Shown: positions 15,888-24,851, counted from the first letter of the stretch. The stretch: 64,000 nucleotides of DNA from Actinoallomurus sp963823735 (GCA_963823735.1 CAWGMO010000002.1:744001-808000); one strand, 5' to 3'. Program-made: numbers and translations. Notes: generated by a model from the sequence alone, not told the origin.

Positions 15888-17486
15888 TCAGGCAAGTGCC
15901 ACGAGATCGGAAAATTCGTCACTCCAAATGTCCTCAACCCCATCGGGAAGCAAGATCACTCTTTCCGGTTGGAGCGCCTCCACCGCACCTTCATCATGCG
16001 TCACAAGAACGATGGCGCCGGCATAGGTACGAAGGGCTCCGAGGATCTCTTCACGGCTCGCGGGATCGAGGTTGTTCGTGGGCTCGTCGAGGAGGAGGAC
16101 GTTCGCACTCGACACGACGAGAGTCGCGAGTGCCAGCCGGGTCTTCTCGCCTCCGGAGAGCACGCTCGCGGGCTTGTCGACGTCGTCTCCGGTGAACAGG
16201 AACGAGCCGAGAATCCGGCGCGTCTCGACCTCCGGGAGGTCGGGCGCGGCGGACTTCATGTTCTCCAGAACCGAGCGTCCGGTGTCGAGGGTCTCGTGCT
16301 CCTGCGCGTAGTAGCCGAGACGCAGCCCGTGGCCGTCGACCCGCTCCCCCGTGTCGGCCTTCTCCACCCCTGCCAGCAGGCGCAACAGGGTCGTTTTGCC
16401 CGCGCCGTTCAGGCCCAGGATGACGACTCGGCTGCCCCGATCGACCGCCAAATCGACATCGGTGAAGACTTCCAACGAACCGTACGATTTCGACAAAGCT
16501 CGTGCCATGAGCGGCGTTTTGCCACACGGAGCGGGCGCGGGGAAGCGAATCTTGGCGACTTTGTCGGCCCGGCGCTCATCCTCGACACCGGCGAGCAGCC
16601 GCTGCGCGCGGCGCTCCATCTGCTGGGCCGCCTTGGCCTTCGTGGCCTTCGCGCGCATCTTGTCGGCCTGTGACTGCAGGGTGCCGGCCTGACGCTCGGC
16701 GTTGGCCCGCTCACGCTTGCGGCGGCGCTCGTCCGTCTCACGCTGGGCGAGATACTTCTTCCAGCCGACGTTGTAGAAGTCGATCACCTCGCGGTTCGCG
16801 TCGAGGTGGAACACGCGGTTGACGACCGCCTCCAGCAGGCCGACATCGTGGCTGATCACGATCAGGCCGCCCTGGTGCGACTTCAGGAAGTCACGCAGCC
16901 AGCCGATGGAGTCGGCGTCAAGATGGTTCGTGGGCTCGTCGAGCAGCAGCGTGTCGGCACCCGAGAACAGGATCCGGGCCAGCTCGACACGGCGGCGCTG
17001 GCCACCCGAGAGCGTACGCAGCGGCTGCCCGAGGACACGGTCGGGCAGGCTGAGACTGGAGGCGATCGAAGCCGCCTCGGAGTCCGCGGCGTACCCGCCG
17101 AGCACGTGGAGACGCTCCTCCAGCCGGCCGTACTTGCGCACCGCCTTGTCGCGCTCGACGCCCTCGGCGTTGGCCATGCGCTCCTCGGCTTTTCGCATGG
17201 CGCTCATCACCTCGTCGAGGCCGCGCGCGGCGAGGATGCGGTCGCGCGCCAGAACCTCCAGGTCACCGGTACGAGGATCCTGAGGCAGGTAACCGACCGT
17301 GCCGGAACTGGCGACGCTGCCCGCCGCCGGGATGGCCTCACCGGCGAGAACCTTGGTGAGGGTCGTCTTGCCCGCACCGTTCCGGCCGACAAGGCCGACC
17401 CGGTCTCCTGGGTTCACGCGGAACGACGCGCCGTCGAGCAGCAGACGGGAACCGGCACGGAGTTCGATGCCACTGGCAGTGATCAC
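15888..17486 (-). CDS. ABC-F family ATPase (ribosome-associated)
   Basis: A 532-residue soluble protein with two ABC domains and no membrane spans. The first Walker A is GRNGAGKTT (34-42), signature LSGGQRRR (159-166), Walker B DTLLLDEPTNHLD (178-190). The second Walker A is GLNGAGKTT (358-366) with LSGGEKTR and VLLLDEPTNNLD. The domains are joined by a strongly charged helical linker (about 245-300), the P-site-tRNA-interaction motif of ABC-F proteins. These act on the ribosome as translation factors (Ettaa-like) or antibiotic-protection factors; a housekeeping role is more likely given the conserved neighbourhood. The start is GTG 17486. The Gbn-like gene follows 126 bp downstream, probably in the same transcript. 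Confidence 0.92.
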   Translation of the reverse strand: MITASGIELRAGSRLLLDGASFRVNPGDRVGLVGRNGAGKTTLTKVLAGEAIPAAGSVASSGTVGYLPQDPRTGDLEVLARDRILAARGLDEVMSAMRKAEERMANAEGVERDKAVRKYGRLEERLHVLGGYAADSEAASIASSLSLPDRVLGQPLRTLSGGQRRRVELARILFSGADTLLLDEPTNHLDADSIGWLRDFLKSHQGGLIVISHDVGLLEAVVNRVFHLDANREVIDFYNVGWKKYLAQRETDERRRKRERANAERQAGTLQSQADKMRAKATKAKAAQQMERRAQRLLAGVEDERRADKVAKIRFPAPAPCGKTPLMARALSKSYGSLEVFTDVDLAVDRGSRVVILGLNGAGKTTLLRLLAGVEKADTGERVDGHGLRLGYYAQEHETLDTGRSVLENMKSAAPDLPEVETRRILGSFLFTGDDVDKPASVLSGGEKTRLALATLVVSSANVLLLDEPTNNLDPASREEILGALRTYAGAIVLVTHDEGAVEALQPERVILLPDGVEDIWSDEFSDLVALA

Positions 17487-17738
17487 TGTGGGAACTCTCC
17501 TGGGGGGCGGGCTGGGCGACTACGGACGTGGAAAAGGGCGCCGCCCAAAGGCCCTTGTGGCCCGGCCGCGCCCTTCGGTGCGCCTAATCAGCTCGCAAAC
17601 ATGCCGCCAGTCTACGGGACGCCGTCCATGATCATGAACATTATGTCTTCGGCGTCGGCGCGGGGCGTCGAGGGACGCCGCCGCGGATGTGTGGAGCGAT
17701 CGCCTCTCTCCCGGCCGGTACCGGTCGGAGGGCGCGTC

Positions 17739-18572
17739 GTGCGGTGGATCGGGGGAACATCCCGGTACGTGATCGGCGAGCATGTTCTGGTCGGGTTCGT
17801 CGACGAGGCCGGTGGGCATGAGGCGCTGGCGCTCGCCGTGTCGATCGTGGACGTGACGGGTGGGCGGCTCACCGTCGCGAACGTTCATCCGCCGGGGCGG
17901 TCGGCGGTGCGGCTTGAGGCGCTGACCACCCTCGGCAGGGCCGAGGCGTTGCTCGGCGAGTCGCGCGCCGGACTGGTCGCACAGGAGAGTCGCGGCGCCG
18001 GGCGTGGCCTTTCGGTGCTGGCGAGCCGGATCGGCGCGGACCTCATCGTGATCGGGTCGCCCGGCGGCGGCGCGCACGGCCGGATCAACCTCGGCGGCAC
18101 CGCCGTCCACCTCCTGCACGCGTCGACGCAGAGCGTGATGCTCACCCCCGCGGGTCACGCTACGGATGGGCACCCGCAGCGGATCACGGTCGGGTACGTA
18201 CGGCGCCCGCAGTGCGACGCGGCGGTGACGCGGGCCGCCGCGGCCGCCGTACGCCTCGGGGTCCCGCTCCGGCTCGTCACACTGGGCATCGACGACGCCG
18301 ACCTGGGAGCGCTGCGGGACGACCTCGCGATCGCGATACGCCTGGCCGGCCGGACCCCCGGGATGAACGCCGCCGACGTGGAGGCGGCCATCGGCGCCGG
18401 CGACGACGTCGCGGACGCCGTCGCCGACCTCGACTGGCCCGACGGCGACCTGCTGGTCTGCGCGAGCAGCGAGGACGCACCGGTCCACCGCGTGTTCCTC
18501 GGCGAAACGGCGTTCAAGGTCGTACGCGCGGTCCCCTGCCCGGTCACCGTGCTCCCAGGCGGGCACCCGTGA
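17739..18572 (+). CDS. Universal stress protein, two UspA-like domains
   Basis: A 277-residue protein with two tandem Usp folds. The first has EHVLVGFVDEAGG at the start and the nucleotide-loop-like GADLIVIGSPGGGAHGR at about 103-119. The second starts RITVGYVRRPQCD, but its loop is degraded and ends in CPVTVLPGG. The first domain's G-x2-G-x9-G pattern suggests ATP binding. Tandem Usp proteins are common in actinomycetes and are induced by stationary phase or hypoxia. I chose GTG 17739 because GGAGG lies 7 bases upstream; GTG 17769 is an alternative. The 252-bp region between this gene and the divergent ABC-F gene holds both promoters; I see no clear operator. Confidence 0.82.
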   Translation: MRWIGGTSRYVIGEHVLVGFVDEAGGHEALALAVSIVDVTGGRLTVANVHPPGRSAVRLEALTTLGRAEALLGESRAGLVAQESRGAGRGLSVLASRIGADLIVIGSPGGGAHGRINLGGTAVHLLHASTQSVMLTPAGHATDGHPQRITVGYVRRPQCDAAVTRAAAAAVRLGVPLRLVTLGIDDADLGALRDDLAIAIRLAGRTPGMNAADVEAAIGAGDDVADAVADLDWPDGDLLVCASSEDAPVHRVFLGETAFKVVRAVPCPVTVLPGGHP

Positions 18573-18605
18573 GCTGCGAGGCGCGGCTCACGAACATCGG
18601 GGTCG

Positions 18606-18664
18606 CGGACGCGCGGGGTGCGGGGACGTGCGGACCACGGACGCGCGAGGTGCGGACGTGCGAG
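18606..18664. repeat. Two imperfect direct repeats, 33-bp period
   Basis: CGGACGCGCGGGGTGCGGGG followed by ACGTGCGGA (18606-18634) recurs as CGGACGCGCGAGGTGCGG followed by ACGTGCGA (18639-18664), differing by a short indel and one change. They lie in the 257-bp spacer after the universal stress gene and downstream of the convergent response regulator. No protein-like frame uses them. The rest of the spacer is G-rich on the plus strand and holds nothing I can identify. Confidence 0.6.
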
Positions 18665-18829
18665 TCGCCGATTCCGGGGTCGCGGGCGCGTGGGGGCGGG
18701 GCGTTGGATTGTGGGTGGTGAGCCGGGCTGGTCGGCTTGAGGGCCGGATGTGGCTGGGCTCTTGCGCCGGGCGGGGGTCGTTCGCGAGGTGCTCCCTCGC
18801 TCACGGATGTCGGCTGTGCGGCTGGCGAC

Positions 18830-19501
18830 CTACTCCGCGTGGCGGCGGGTCACGCCTATGGCCAGGCCGTGGCGGTGGGCGTAGCTCACTGCCTGGGCTC
18901 GGCCGTGGGCGCCGATCTTTCGCATGATGTGGTCGACGTGGCCCTTGACCGTCGCCTCGCTGATGATCAGGCGGCCGGCTATGGCGATGTTCGTCAGGCC
19001 CTCGGCGACCAGCGACAGGATCTCTACCTCTCGGTTGGTCAGGTGGTCCGGGATGCGGCCGGGGGTGGTCGCGGCCTCTACCGCGACGGAGTTCAGCAGG
19101 TGGTGTTCCACGGCGGGGTCGATCATCACCTGGCCGTCGACGACCTGTTCCAGTGTGTGGCGCATCTCGGCGGCGCCGCAGTTCTTGCTGACGTAGCCCC
19201 ACACGCCGGCGCGCAGGGAGTCGACCAGGGACTCCTCGTCGGTGGCGGCGGTCAGGACGACGACCTTGATGTCCGGGTCGTTCCGGAGGCGCCGGGCGGC
19301 GTCCAGGGCGCCGCAGCCGGGCATTCGGAGGTCCATCAGCAGGACGTCCGGGCGTAGGCGGGACGCCAACGTCATGGCTTCCTCGCCGTCCGAGGCCACA
19401 CCGACGACCTCGACGCCCGGCAGTAGGTCGAGCATCATTCTCATGCCTTCGCGTACGACCCACTGGTCGTCCGCGTGCAGTACCCGAATGAGCGGGGTCA
19501 T
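18830..19501 (-). CDS. NarL/FixJ-type response regulator, orphan
   Basis: A 223-residue two-domain regulator. The receiver domain (1-120) has the acidic pair Asp11-Asp12, phospho-acceptor Asp57 in VLLMDLRMPG, Thr84 and Lys106 in GYVSKNCG, so phosphorylation looks possible. The LuxR-type HTH (about 155-215) reads LTNREVEILSLVAEGLTN and then SEATVKGHVDHIMRKIGAH. No histidine kinase is adjacent, so its partner is elsewhere or absent. ATG 19501 is preceded by GGGGAAA. It probably controls its own promoter in the long spacer upstream. The sensed signal and targets are unknown. Confidence 0.92.
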   Translation of the reverse strand: MTPLIRVLHADDQWVVREGMRMMLDLLPGVEVVGVASDGEEAMTLASRLRPDVLLMDLRMPGCGALDAARRLRNDPDIKVVVLTAATDEESLVDSLRAGVWGYVSKNCGAAEMRHTLEQVVDGQVMIDPAVEHHLLNSVAVEAATTPGRIPDHLTNREVEILSLVAEGLTNIAIAGRLIISEATVKGHVDHIMRKIGAHGRAQAVSYAHRHGLAIGVTRRHAE

Positions 19502-20119
19502 GGCTGTTTCCCCAGTTCCACTCAGAGGCCGATGACGGCGGGAGCGGAGGACGGCGGGCCGCCCCGCCCTTCCGCGCGCCGCGGTGTGCCGGCCGGAGCG
19601 TGGGCGGGTCTCAGCGGACCGGTCCGTGCGACGTCGCCGTGGTGTGGCGTCGCGGTCGGGCGTGGTCGCCGAATCCACCGTTCGACAGGGCCGTATAGGG
19701 CGAGTGCTCGCATTACGGCCGATGTCGGCATCGTTCCGGCTTGGGCGTGCACCGTCCAACTATATGACCGCTGAATCTCCCATGGCCGATCCGGACACCG
19801 ATTTCATCGCGACGTTATGAGCAGTGCACACCGTCGGTGACGAATGTGCAGGTAGAGGCCGCTTTCGGCACGCTCGGTGAATGCCCGATCAACCGTATGA
19901 GATGAGGGGTCCGAACCCCCGTACCGGACGGCATCCGGCACCGCGGACGGCCGCAGCCGGAAACACCTTTGGGACAACACCTGGCATTCTGCTGGTATCC
20001 GGAAAACAGACATCTTTCGGGGGTTGGGAACCGAGCCCAAAACTGGCAGAGTGCCCCCTGACCTATGACCAATTCGACCGCGGGGCGCATGTTCCGCGGT
20101 ATTGCCCTATCGGGGGGAT
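19502..20119. other. 618-bp region without a convincing gene
   Basis: It lies between the divergent response regulator and metallophosphoesterase genes. The first half is very GC-rich. The second half (about 19,700-20,100) is clearly richer in A/T than its surroundings, with words such as CCAACTATATGACC and AAACACCTTTGGGACAAC. Short open frames exist on both strands, but none has a ribosome site with protein-like composition. A small inverted repeat TTGGG-N7-CCCAA lies near 20,026-20,043. A long A/T-rich leader of this kind often holds promoters or a small RNA; I cannot name one. A stretch at about 19,900 that resembles a tRNA T-arm is considered and rejected separately. Confidence 0.5.
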
Positions 20120-20962
20120 ATGGGAACGGCGAATCTGTTCGCGATCAGTGACCTGCACGTCGGCCACCAGGGCAACCGGGAGGTCCTCGAAGGGCTCCGG
20201 CCCGAAACGGACGGCGACTGGCTTCTCGTCGCCGGCGACGTCGGGGAGTTCGCCGACGACATCGAGTGGGCGCTGAGCACGCTGAGCAAGCGGTTCCACA
20301 CCGTCGTGTGGGTGCCCGGCAACCACGAGCTCTGGACGCCGCCGCAGGACCCGCTCACCCTCCGGGGCGAGGCGAGGTACCGCCACCTGGTGGAGATGTG
20401 CCGGAGCCTCGGCGTGGTGACGCCCGAGGACCCGTACCTCACCTGGGAGGGCTCCGGCGGGCCGGTGGCGATCGCACCGCTCTTCGTGCTGTACGACTAC
20501 AGCTTCCTCAAGGCCGGGTTCACCGACAAGGACCTCGCGATGAAGCACGCGTACGAGGTCGGTGTCGTGTGCACGGACGAGATGCTCCTGCATCCGGACC
20601 CGCACCCCAGCCGCGAGGCGTGGTGCGCGGAGCGGCTCCTGGAGACCGAGCGGCGGCTCGACGAGATCGATCCGGACCTGCGGACCGTGCTGGTCAATCA
20701 CTTCCCGCTGGTGAGGGACCCGACGGACGTCCTGTGGCACCCGGAGTTCGCGATGTGGTGCGGCACCGAGCGTACGGCGGACTGGCACAAGCGCTACCGC
20801 GCCGCCTGCGTGGTGTACGGCCACCTGCACATCCCGCGGACGATGACGATCCGGGGGGTGCGGCACGAGGAGGTCTCCGTCGGATACCCCCGTGAGTGGA
20901 CCAAGCGCGCCAAGCGCCCCCGCCTTCGCCGCATCCTCCCGCACGAGACGAGTGAGAAGTGA
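20120..20962 (+). CDS. Calcineurin-type metallophosphoesterase
   Basis: A 280-residue metallophosphoesterase with all five family motifs in order: FAISDLHVGH (D-x-H), VAGDVGEF (GD), VPGNHELW (GNHE), a later His in VLVNHFPL, and VYGHLHIPR (GHxH). Two metal ions and a phosphomonoester or diester substrate are expected. I start at ATG 20120, just after GGGGGGA; an in-frame ATG at 20102 lacks a ribosome site. The downstream PPTase gene overlaps it by 4 bp (GTGA), so they are co-translated. This pair is recurrent in actinomycetes as far as I recall. A link to releasing or recycling phosphopantetheine is possible but unproven. Confidence 0.87.
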   Translation: MGTANLFAISDLHVGHQGNREVLEGLRPETDGDWLLVAGDVGEFADDIEWALSTLSKRFHTVVWVPGNHELWTPPQDPLTLRGEARYRHLVEMCRSLGVVTPEDPYLTWEGSGGPVAIAPLFVLYDYSFLKAGFTDKDLAMKHAYEVGVVCTDEMLLHPDPHPSREAWCAERLLETERRLDEIDPDLRTVLVNHFPLVRDPTDVLWHPEFAMWCGTERTADWHKRYRAACVVYGHLHIPRTMTIRGVRHEEVSVGYPREWTKRAKRPRLRRILPHETSEK

Positions 20963-21606
20963 TCGAGGACATCCTCCCCGCCGGTGTCGTCGCCTCCGAG
21001 GCGTTCGAGGACGACCTGGCCAAGGACAAGCTGTTCGACGAAGAGGAGCAGCAGGTGGCGCGCGCGGTGGACAAGCGCCGCCGGGAGTTCACGACGGCGC
21101 GCGCCTGTGCGCGCCGTGCGCTGGCCGCCCTGAACATCCCGCCGGTCCCGATCGAGACCGGTGACAAGGGTGCGCCGAAGTGGCCCGCCGGCGTCGTCGG
21201 CAGCATCACCCACTGCGACGGCTACCGTGCCGCCGCGGTCGCCCTCGACAAGGACGTCCGGGCCATCGGCATCGACGCCGAGCCCCACGGCGTGCTGCCC
21301 GACGGCGTACTCGACGCGATCGCGCGGCCGGAGGAGCTGGAGATCCTGCCCGGGCTGGCCGCGTCGGCCCCGGACGTCCACTGGGACCGGCTGCTGTTCA
21401 GCGCGAAGGAGTCGATCTACAAGGCGTGGTTCCCGATCGCGCAGCGGTGGCTCGGCTTCGAGGACGCGATCGTGGTGCCCGGCCGCGACGGCGGCTGGAC
21501 CGCGCGCATCCAGGTCGAGGCGCCCCCGCCGCTCGGCGGTGAGCTGCGGGGACGCTGGCTCGTACGCGACGGGCTCGTGGTGACGGCCCTCACGCTGCTT
21601 CCGTAG
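20959..21606 (+). CDS. 4'-phosphopantetheinyl transferase, Sfp type
   Basis: A 215-residue transferase that moves phosphopantetheine from CoA to carrier-protein serines. The core motifs are KWPAGVVGSITHCDGY (about 73-88), AIGIDAEPH with Mg-binding Asp (about 102-110), and the signature FSAKESIYKAWFP (about 155-167), with WLGF following. This is the EntD/PptT-like group of about 220 residues that activates secondary-metabolite and mycobactin-type synthases. Translation starts at GTG 20959 inside the stop of the metallophosphoesterase gene. No NRPS or PKS is in the window, so it probably serves distant clusters. A bidirectional hairpin follows. Confidence 0.92.
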   Translation: MIEDILPAGVVASEAFEDDLAKDKLFDEEEQQVARAVDKRRREFTTARACARRALAALNIPPVPIETGDKGAPKWPAGVVGSITHCDGYRAAAVALDKDVRAIGIDAEPHGVLPDGVLDAIARPEELEILPGLAASAPDVHWDRLLFSAKESIYKAWFPIAQRWLGFEDAIVVPGRDGGWTARIQVEAPPPLGGELRGRWLVRDGLVVTALTLLP

Positions 21607-21609
21607 CGG

Positions 21610-21639
21610 GATGCCGGGCGGGGCGACCCGCCCGGCATC
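21610..21639. terminator. Bidirectional hairpin terminator
   Basis: A perfect 13-bp stem (GATGCCGGGCGGG and complement) with a GCGA loop that fills the 33-bp gap between the convergent PPTase and sugar-permease genes, ending both transcripts. Confidence 0.85.
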
Positions 21640-22467
21640 TCAGTCGATGGCGCCGAGCGTGATGCCCTCGATGATGTGGCGCTGCGCGGCGACCGCGACG
21701 GCCAGCACCGGCACGATCGCGATCAGCGAGGCCGCCATGACCAGGTTGTACTGCGTGGTGAACTGGCTGTGGAAGACGGTGAGACCCTGTGACAGGACCT
21801 CCATCTTCGTGGTGTTGACCGCGATCAGCGGGAACAGGAAGTTGTTCCAGTTCTGCAGGAACAAGATGATCGCCAGGGCCGCGATGATCGGCCGGGCGAG
21901 CGGCGCGTAGACCCGGGCGAAGATCCTCAGCTCCCCCGCGCCGTCGATGCGGGCGGCCTCGCCGAGCTGGAGTGGCGCGCCGAGAAAGAACTGCCGGAAC
22001 AGGAAGGCGCCGAGCGCGGAGGCGATGTTCGGGACGATCAGCCCCTGGTAGGTGTTCAGCCAGTGCAGGTCCGCGAGGATCTGCGACATCGGCACGATGA
22101 TCGCGCTGAACGGCACCATGAGGCCGCTGATCGCGACGATGAACAGCACCCGCTTACCGGGGAAGTCGAACATCGCGAACGCGTAGCCGGCCAGCAGCCC
22201 GCTGAGGAGCTGTCCGACCGTCGCGCCGATCGCGAAGATCGCCGTGTTGAGGTACCAGCGGGCGAACGGCGCCTGCCTCCAGGCGTCCGCGATGTTGCCC
22301 CACTCGAAGTGGCTCGGCCACAGCGACGAGGCCGGGTTCACGATCTGGCCGTTGGACTTCACCGCGGTCAGCGCCATCCAGACCAGCGGGAAGACGACGA
22401 TCAGCACGGCCAGCCCGAGCAGGCCGTACACGACGGCGTAGCGCCCGAGAGAACGGTCAGCGCGCAT
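21640..22467 (-). CDS. Sugar ABC transporter permease, MalG type (importer 1)
   Basis: A 275-residue inner-membrane permease with six spans. The cytoplasmic EAA loop EAARIDGAGELRIFARVYAP (about 180-199) couples to the ATPase. The N-terminal part LAVLIVVFPLVWMALTAVKS and the C-terminus IIEGITLGAID are typical of MalG-like carbohydrate permeases. It is the last gene of a three-gene operon with binding protein and MalF-type permease, overlapping the latter by 11 bp. GGAGGG precedes ATG 22467. There is no ATPase gene in the operon, so it must use a shared MsiK/MalK-type ATPase encoded elsewhere. Confidence 0.93.
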   Translation of the reverse strand: MRADRSLGRYAVVYGLLGLAVLIVVFPLVWMALTAVKSNGQIVNPASSLWPSHFEWGNIADAWRQAPFARWYLNTAIFAIGATVGQLLSGLLAGYAFAMFDFPGKRVLFIVAISGLMVPFSAIIVPMSQILADLHWLNTYQGLIVPNIASALGAFLFRQFFLGAPLQLGEAARIDGAGELRIFARVYAPLARPIIAALAIILFLQNWNNFLFPLIAVNTTKMEVLSQGLTVFHSQFTTQYNLVMAASLIAIVPVLAVAVAAQRHIIEGITLGAID

Positions 22468-23404
22468 GGCTCGCCCTCCGTCCGATGACCCGCATCTGGA
22501 ACACGGTGACGACCAGGGAGAGCAGGAAGAGCAGGACGCCCATGGCGTCGGCGCGTCCGACGTCGAACTGCACGAAGCCCTCGTTGTAGAAGTAGTAGAG
22601 CGCGGTCTGGGTGGCGCGCTGCGGGCCGCCCTGGGTCAGCACGAAGATCTGGGTGAAGGTCTGCAGCCCGGTCAGCGTCGTGATCACCCAGATGGGCAGC
22701 GTCTGGTGGCGGACCATCGGCCACTGGATGTGCCGGAACCTCGTCCACGCGCCCGCGCCGTCGACGGCCGCCGCCTCCAGGACGTCGGCCGGCAGGGCCT
22801 TCAGCGCGGCCAGGTAGAGGATGACGTTCTGGCCGAAGAACTGCCACGCGCCGAAGGTCAGCACGGTGAGCAGCGCCATCCGCGGCGAGGACAGGAAGTC
22901 GACCTCGGGCAGGCCGACCGAGGTCAGCAGGCGGTTCACCAGCCCGAACTGCGGGGCGAGCATGTCCGACCAGATCAGCGCCGTCGCCACCACCGGCACG
23001 ACGATCGGGATGATGAACGGCGCCCGCAGGCGGCGTACGCCCGGGGCGCGGGAGTTGAGCAGCAGCGCGAGCACCAGCCCGACCGTCATCGTGACCAGCA
23101 CGAACCCGACCGTGTAGACGCCGGTGACGCCGAGCGCGTGGCCGCCGCCCTCCGACACCATCTCGCGGTAGTTGCGCAGCCCGGAGTACTTGAGGTTCGT
23201 GTCGAACACGCCGCCGTGGTAGAGGCTGCGGTAGGCCAGCATCCCCAGCGGCACCAGGGAGAAGACCACGGTGAGCAGCACGGTCGGCGCGACGAACAGG
23301 TACGCGAGAAGCCAGGTGCGGTGCTTCTGGCGCGCCCGCGAGTCGCGGCCCGGGCGTACGGCCCGGGCCGCGACGGTCTTGCCGCGTGCGGTGGTGACGC
23401 CCAT
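22457..23404 (-). CDS. Sugar ABC transporter permease, MalF type (importer 1)
   Basis: A 315-residue permease with an N-terminal basic segment, six predicted spans starting WLLAYLFVAPTVLLTVVFSL, and the EAA loop LEAAAVDGAGAWTRFRHIQW. The start ATG 23404 shares one base with the TGA of the binding-protein gene, and the 3' end overlaps the MalG-type gene, so all three are translated as one unit. It forms the transmembrane heterodimer with the MalG-type partner. The sugar is unknown. No glycosidase lies next to the operon, so the substrate cannot be inferred from context. Confidence 0.93.
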   Translation of the reverse strand: MGVTTARGKTVAARAVRPGRDSRARQKHRTWLLAYLFVAPTVLLTVVFSLVPLGMLAYRSLYHGGVFDTNLKYSGLRNYREMVSEGGGHALGVTGVYTVGFVLVTMTVGLVLALLLNSRAPGVRRLRAPFIIPIVVPVVATALIWSDMLAPQFGLVNRLLTSVGLPEVDFLSSPRMALLTVLTFGAWQFFGQNVILYLAALKALPADVLEAAAVDGAGAWTRFRHIQWPMVRHQTLPIWVITTLTGLQTFTQIFVLTQGGPQRATQTALYYFYNEGFVQFDVGRADAMGVLLFLLSLVVTVFQMRVIGRRASHAR

Positions 23405-24741
23405 CAGCCCTGGTTCTTCAGGGCCTCGTCGCCCGCCTTCTGCGCCTTGGCCAGCGCCTCCTGCGGGGTCTCCTTGCCCTTCACCGCGTTGTTGATCTCG
23501 GTCCAGAGGGCCTCGGAGATCGCGTTGTAGGACGGGTTGATCGGCCGTACGCGACCGGTCGGCTCGGCGTCGGCGAAGACGTTGTAGCCGGGGGTCTTGG
23601 CGATCAGGTCCTTGAGGGCGGGCTGCTGCGTCTGAGCCGGGTCGGAGGCGAGGCCGCCGTTCTTCTTGGCCAGGTAGGCGCCCTCGGCGGGCGTCGCGAG
23701 GAACTTCAGGAACTCCAGGCCCACGTTGTCCTCGGCGGTGGAGGTCTTCAGCAGGGCCCCGACGCCGATGCCGATGCTCGTCGCGCTGCCCGCGGCGCCC
23801 TTGGGCAGCGGGGCGACGCCGTAGTCGACGTTGGCCTTGTCGAAGGTCGGCAGGGCCCACTGGCCGTTCTCGTTCATGGCGACGGTGCCGCTGGCGAACG
23901 CCGACGCTCCGTCGAAGCTGCCCGCCTCGGCGTAGCTGGTCGAGGGCGCGGACTTGGCCCGCATGAGGTTCACCCAGGTGGTGAGCGCGGTCACGCCCGC
24001 CGGGCTGTTGAACGCGGTCGCCGTGCCCTGCGGGTTGAGGAACGAGCCGCCCTCGGCGTACAGCAGCGGCTCCCAGGCGAAGGAGATCCACTCGGCGTCG
24101 CCGAGCGGGACGTAGAAGCCGTACTTGTGCTTCGCGGGGTCGGTGAGCTTCGCGGCGTCCTGGGCCAGCTCGGTCCACGTCGCCGGCGGGTGGTCGATGC
24201 CGGCCGCCTTGAACGCCTTCTTGTTGTAGAACAAGGCGATCTCACCGGTGCCGGCCAGGGCCATGCCGAGCTGGTGACCGTGGTAGAAGAGCGAGGTGCG
24301 GATGCCCGGGTACAGGGCGTTCGTCTCCGGCGTCATCTTGCCGTCGAGGTTGATCAGTTTGCCGCTCTGCGCCAGCTCCGGAAGGTCGGAGGGGTTCTGG
24401 TCGAGCAGGACCGTCGGCTGGGTGTTGCTCTTCAGTGCCGAGATCACGCGCGGCAGGTACTGGTCGGAGCTGGCGATGTACTGGCCCTTGGCCTGCATAC
24501 CGGGGTGCGCCTTCGCGAACGCGGCGTCGATCTCGGCGATCTGGTCGGGCTGCCAGGAGCTCGTCCAGTAGGTGAAGCTGCCGCCCGCCGTCTTGCCACT
24601 CGTCGTCTTGTCGTCCGAGGACCCGCTGCATCCGGCGGTCACCAGCAGCACGCTCAGGGCCGCTGCCCCGGCACGGCGGCCTGTCCATTTTCGGGCGCCT
24701 GCCCGAGCGTTCCGAAACCCGTGCACAGCCTTGGCGACCAT
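23404..24741 (-). CDS. Sugar-binding lipoprotein of ABC importer 1
   Basis: A 445-residue family-1 solute-binding protein. The signal peptide has a basic start and ends at lipobox LVTAGC (Cys38), so it is membrane-anchored. The mature protein has the segments GSFTYWTSSWQPDQIAEI, NKKAFKAAGIDHPPATWTEL and GTVAMNENGQW typical of MalE-like proteins. It delivers an oligosaccharide or similar to the two downstream permeases. The ATG 24741 is preceded by CAGGAGAAA. A perfect 6-bp inverted repeat 23 bp upstream is a likely operator; no LacI, ROK or GntR gene is adjacent to bind it. Confidence 0.92.
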   Translation of the reverse strand: MVAKAVHGFRNARAGARKWTGRRAGAAALSVLLVTAGCSGSSDDKTTSGKTAGGSFTYWTSSWQPDQIAEIDAAFAKAHPGMQAKGQYIASSDQYLPRVISALKSNTQPTVLLDQNPSDLPELAQSGKLINLDGKMTPETNALYPGIRTSLFYHGHQLGMALAGTGEIALFYNKKAFKAAGIDHPPATWTELAQDAAKLTDPAKHKYGFYVPLGDAEWISFAWEPLLYAEGGSFLNPQGTATAFNSPAGVTALTTWVNLMRAKSAPSTSYAEAGSFDGASAFASGTVAMNENGQWALPTFDKANVDYGVAPLPKGAAGSATSIGIGVGALLKTSTAEDNVGLEFLKFLATPAEGAYLAKKNGGLASDPAQTQQPALKDLIAKTPGYNVFADAEPTGRVRPINPSYNAISEALWTEINNAVKGKETPQEALAKAQKAGDEALKNQG

Positions 24742-24763
24742 CTGCTGTTTCTCCTCAGGGCTA

Positions 24764-24777
24764 GCTCATGAATGAGC
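24764..24777. promoter_or_regulatory. Inverted repeat, likely operator of importer 1
   Basis: GCTCAT-GA-ATGAGC is a 6-bp perfect inverted repeat with a 2-bp spacer in a locally A/T-rich stretch, 23 bp upstream of the binding-protein start codon. Its position suits a repressor site overlapping the promoter or leader. The cognate regulator is not visible in the window. Confidence 0.6.
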
Positions 24778-24851
24778 AAGGTTAATGCTTATCGCCCTGC
24801 CATGCGCAGACGGGTGAAAAGTTACGGCCTGCCCCTGAAACCCGGGAGGTG

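Noticed and set aside
19895..19925. tRNA T-arm-like GGGGTCCGAACCCCC in the long spacer
   Set aside because: No matching acceptor, D or anticodon arms can be formed around it on either strand, and the loop length is wrong.
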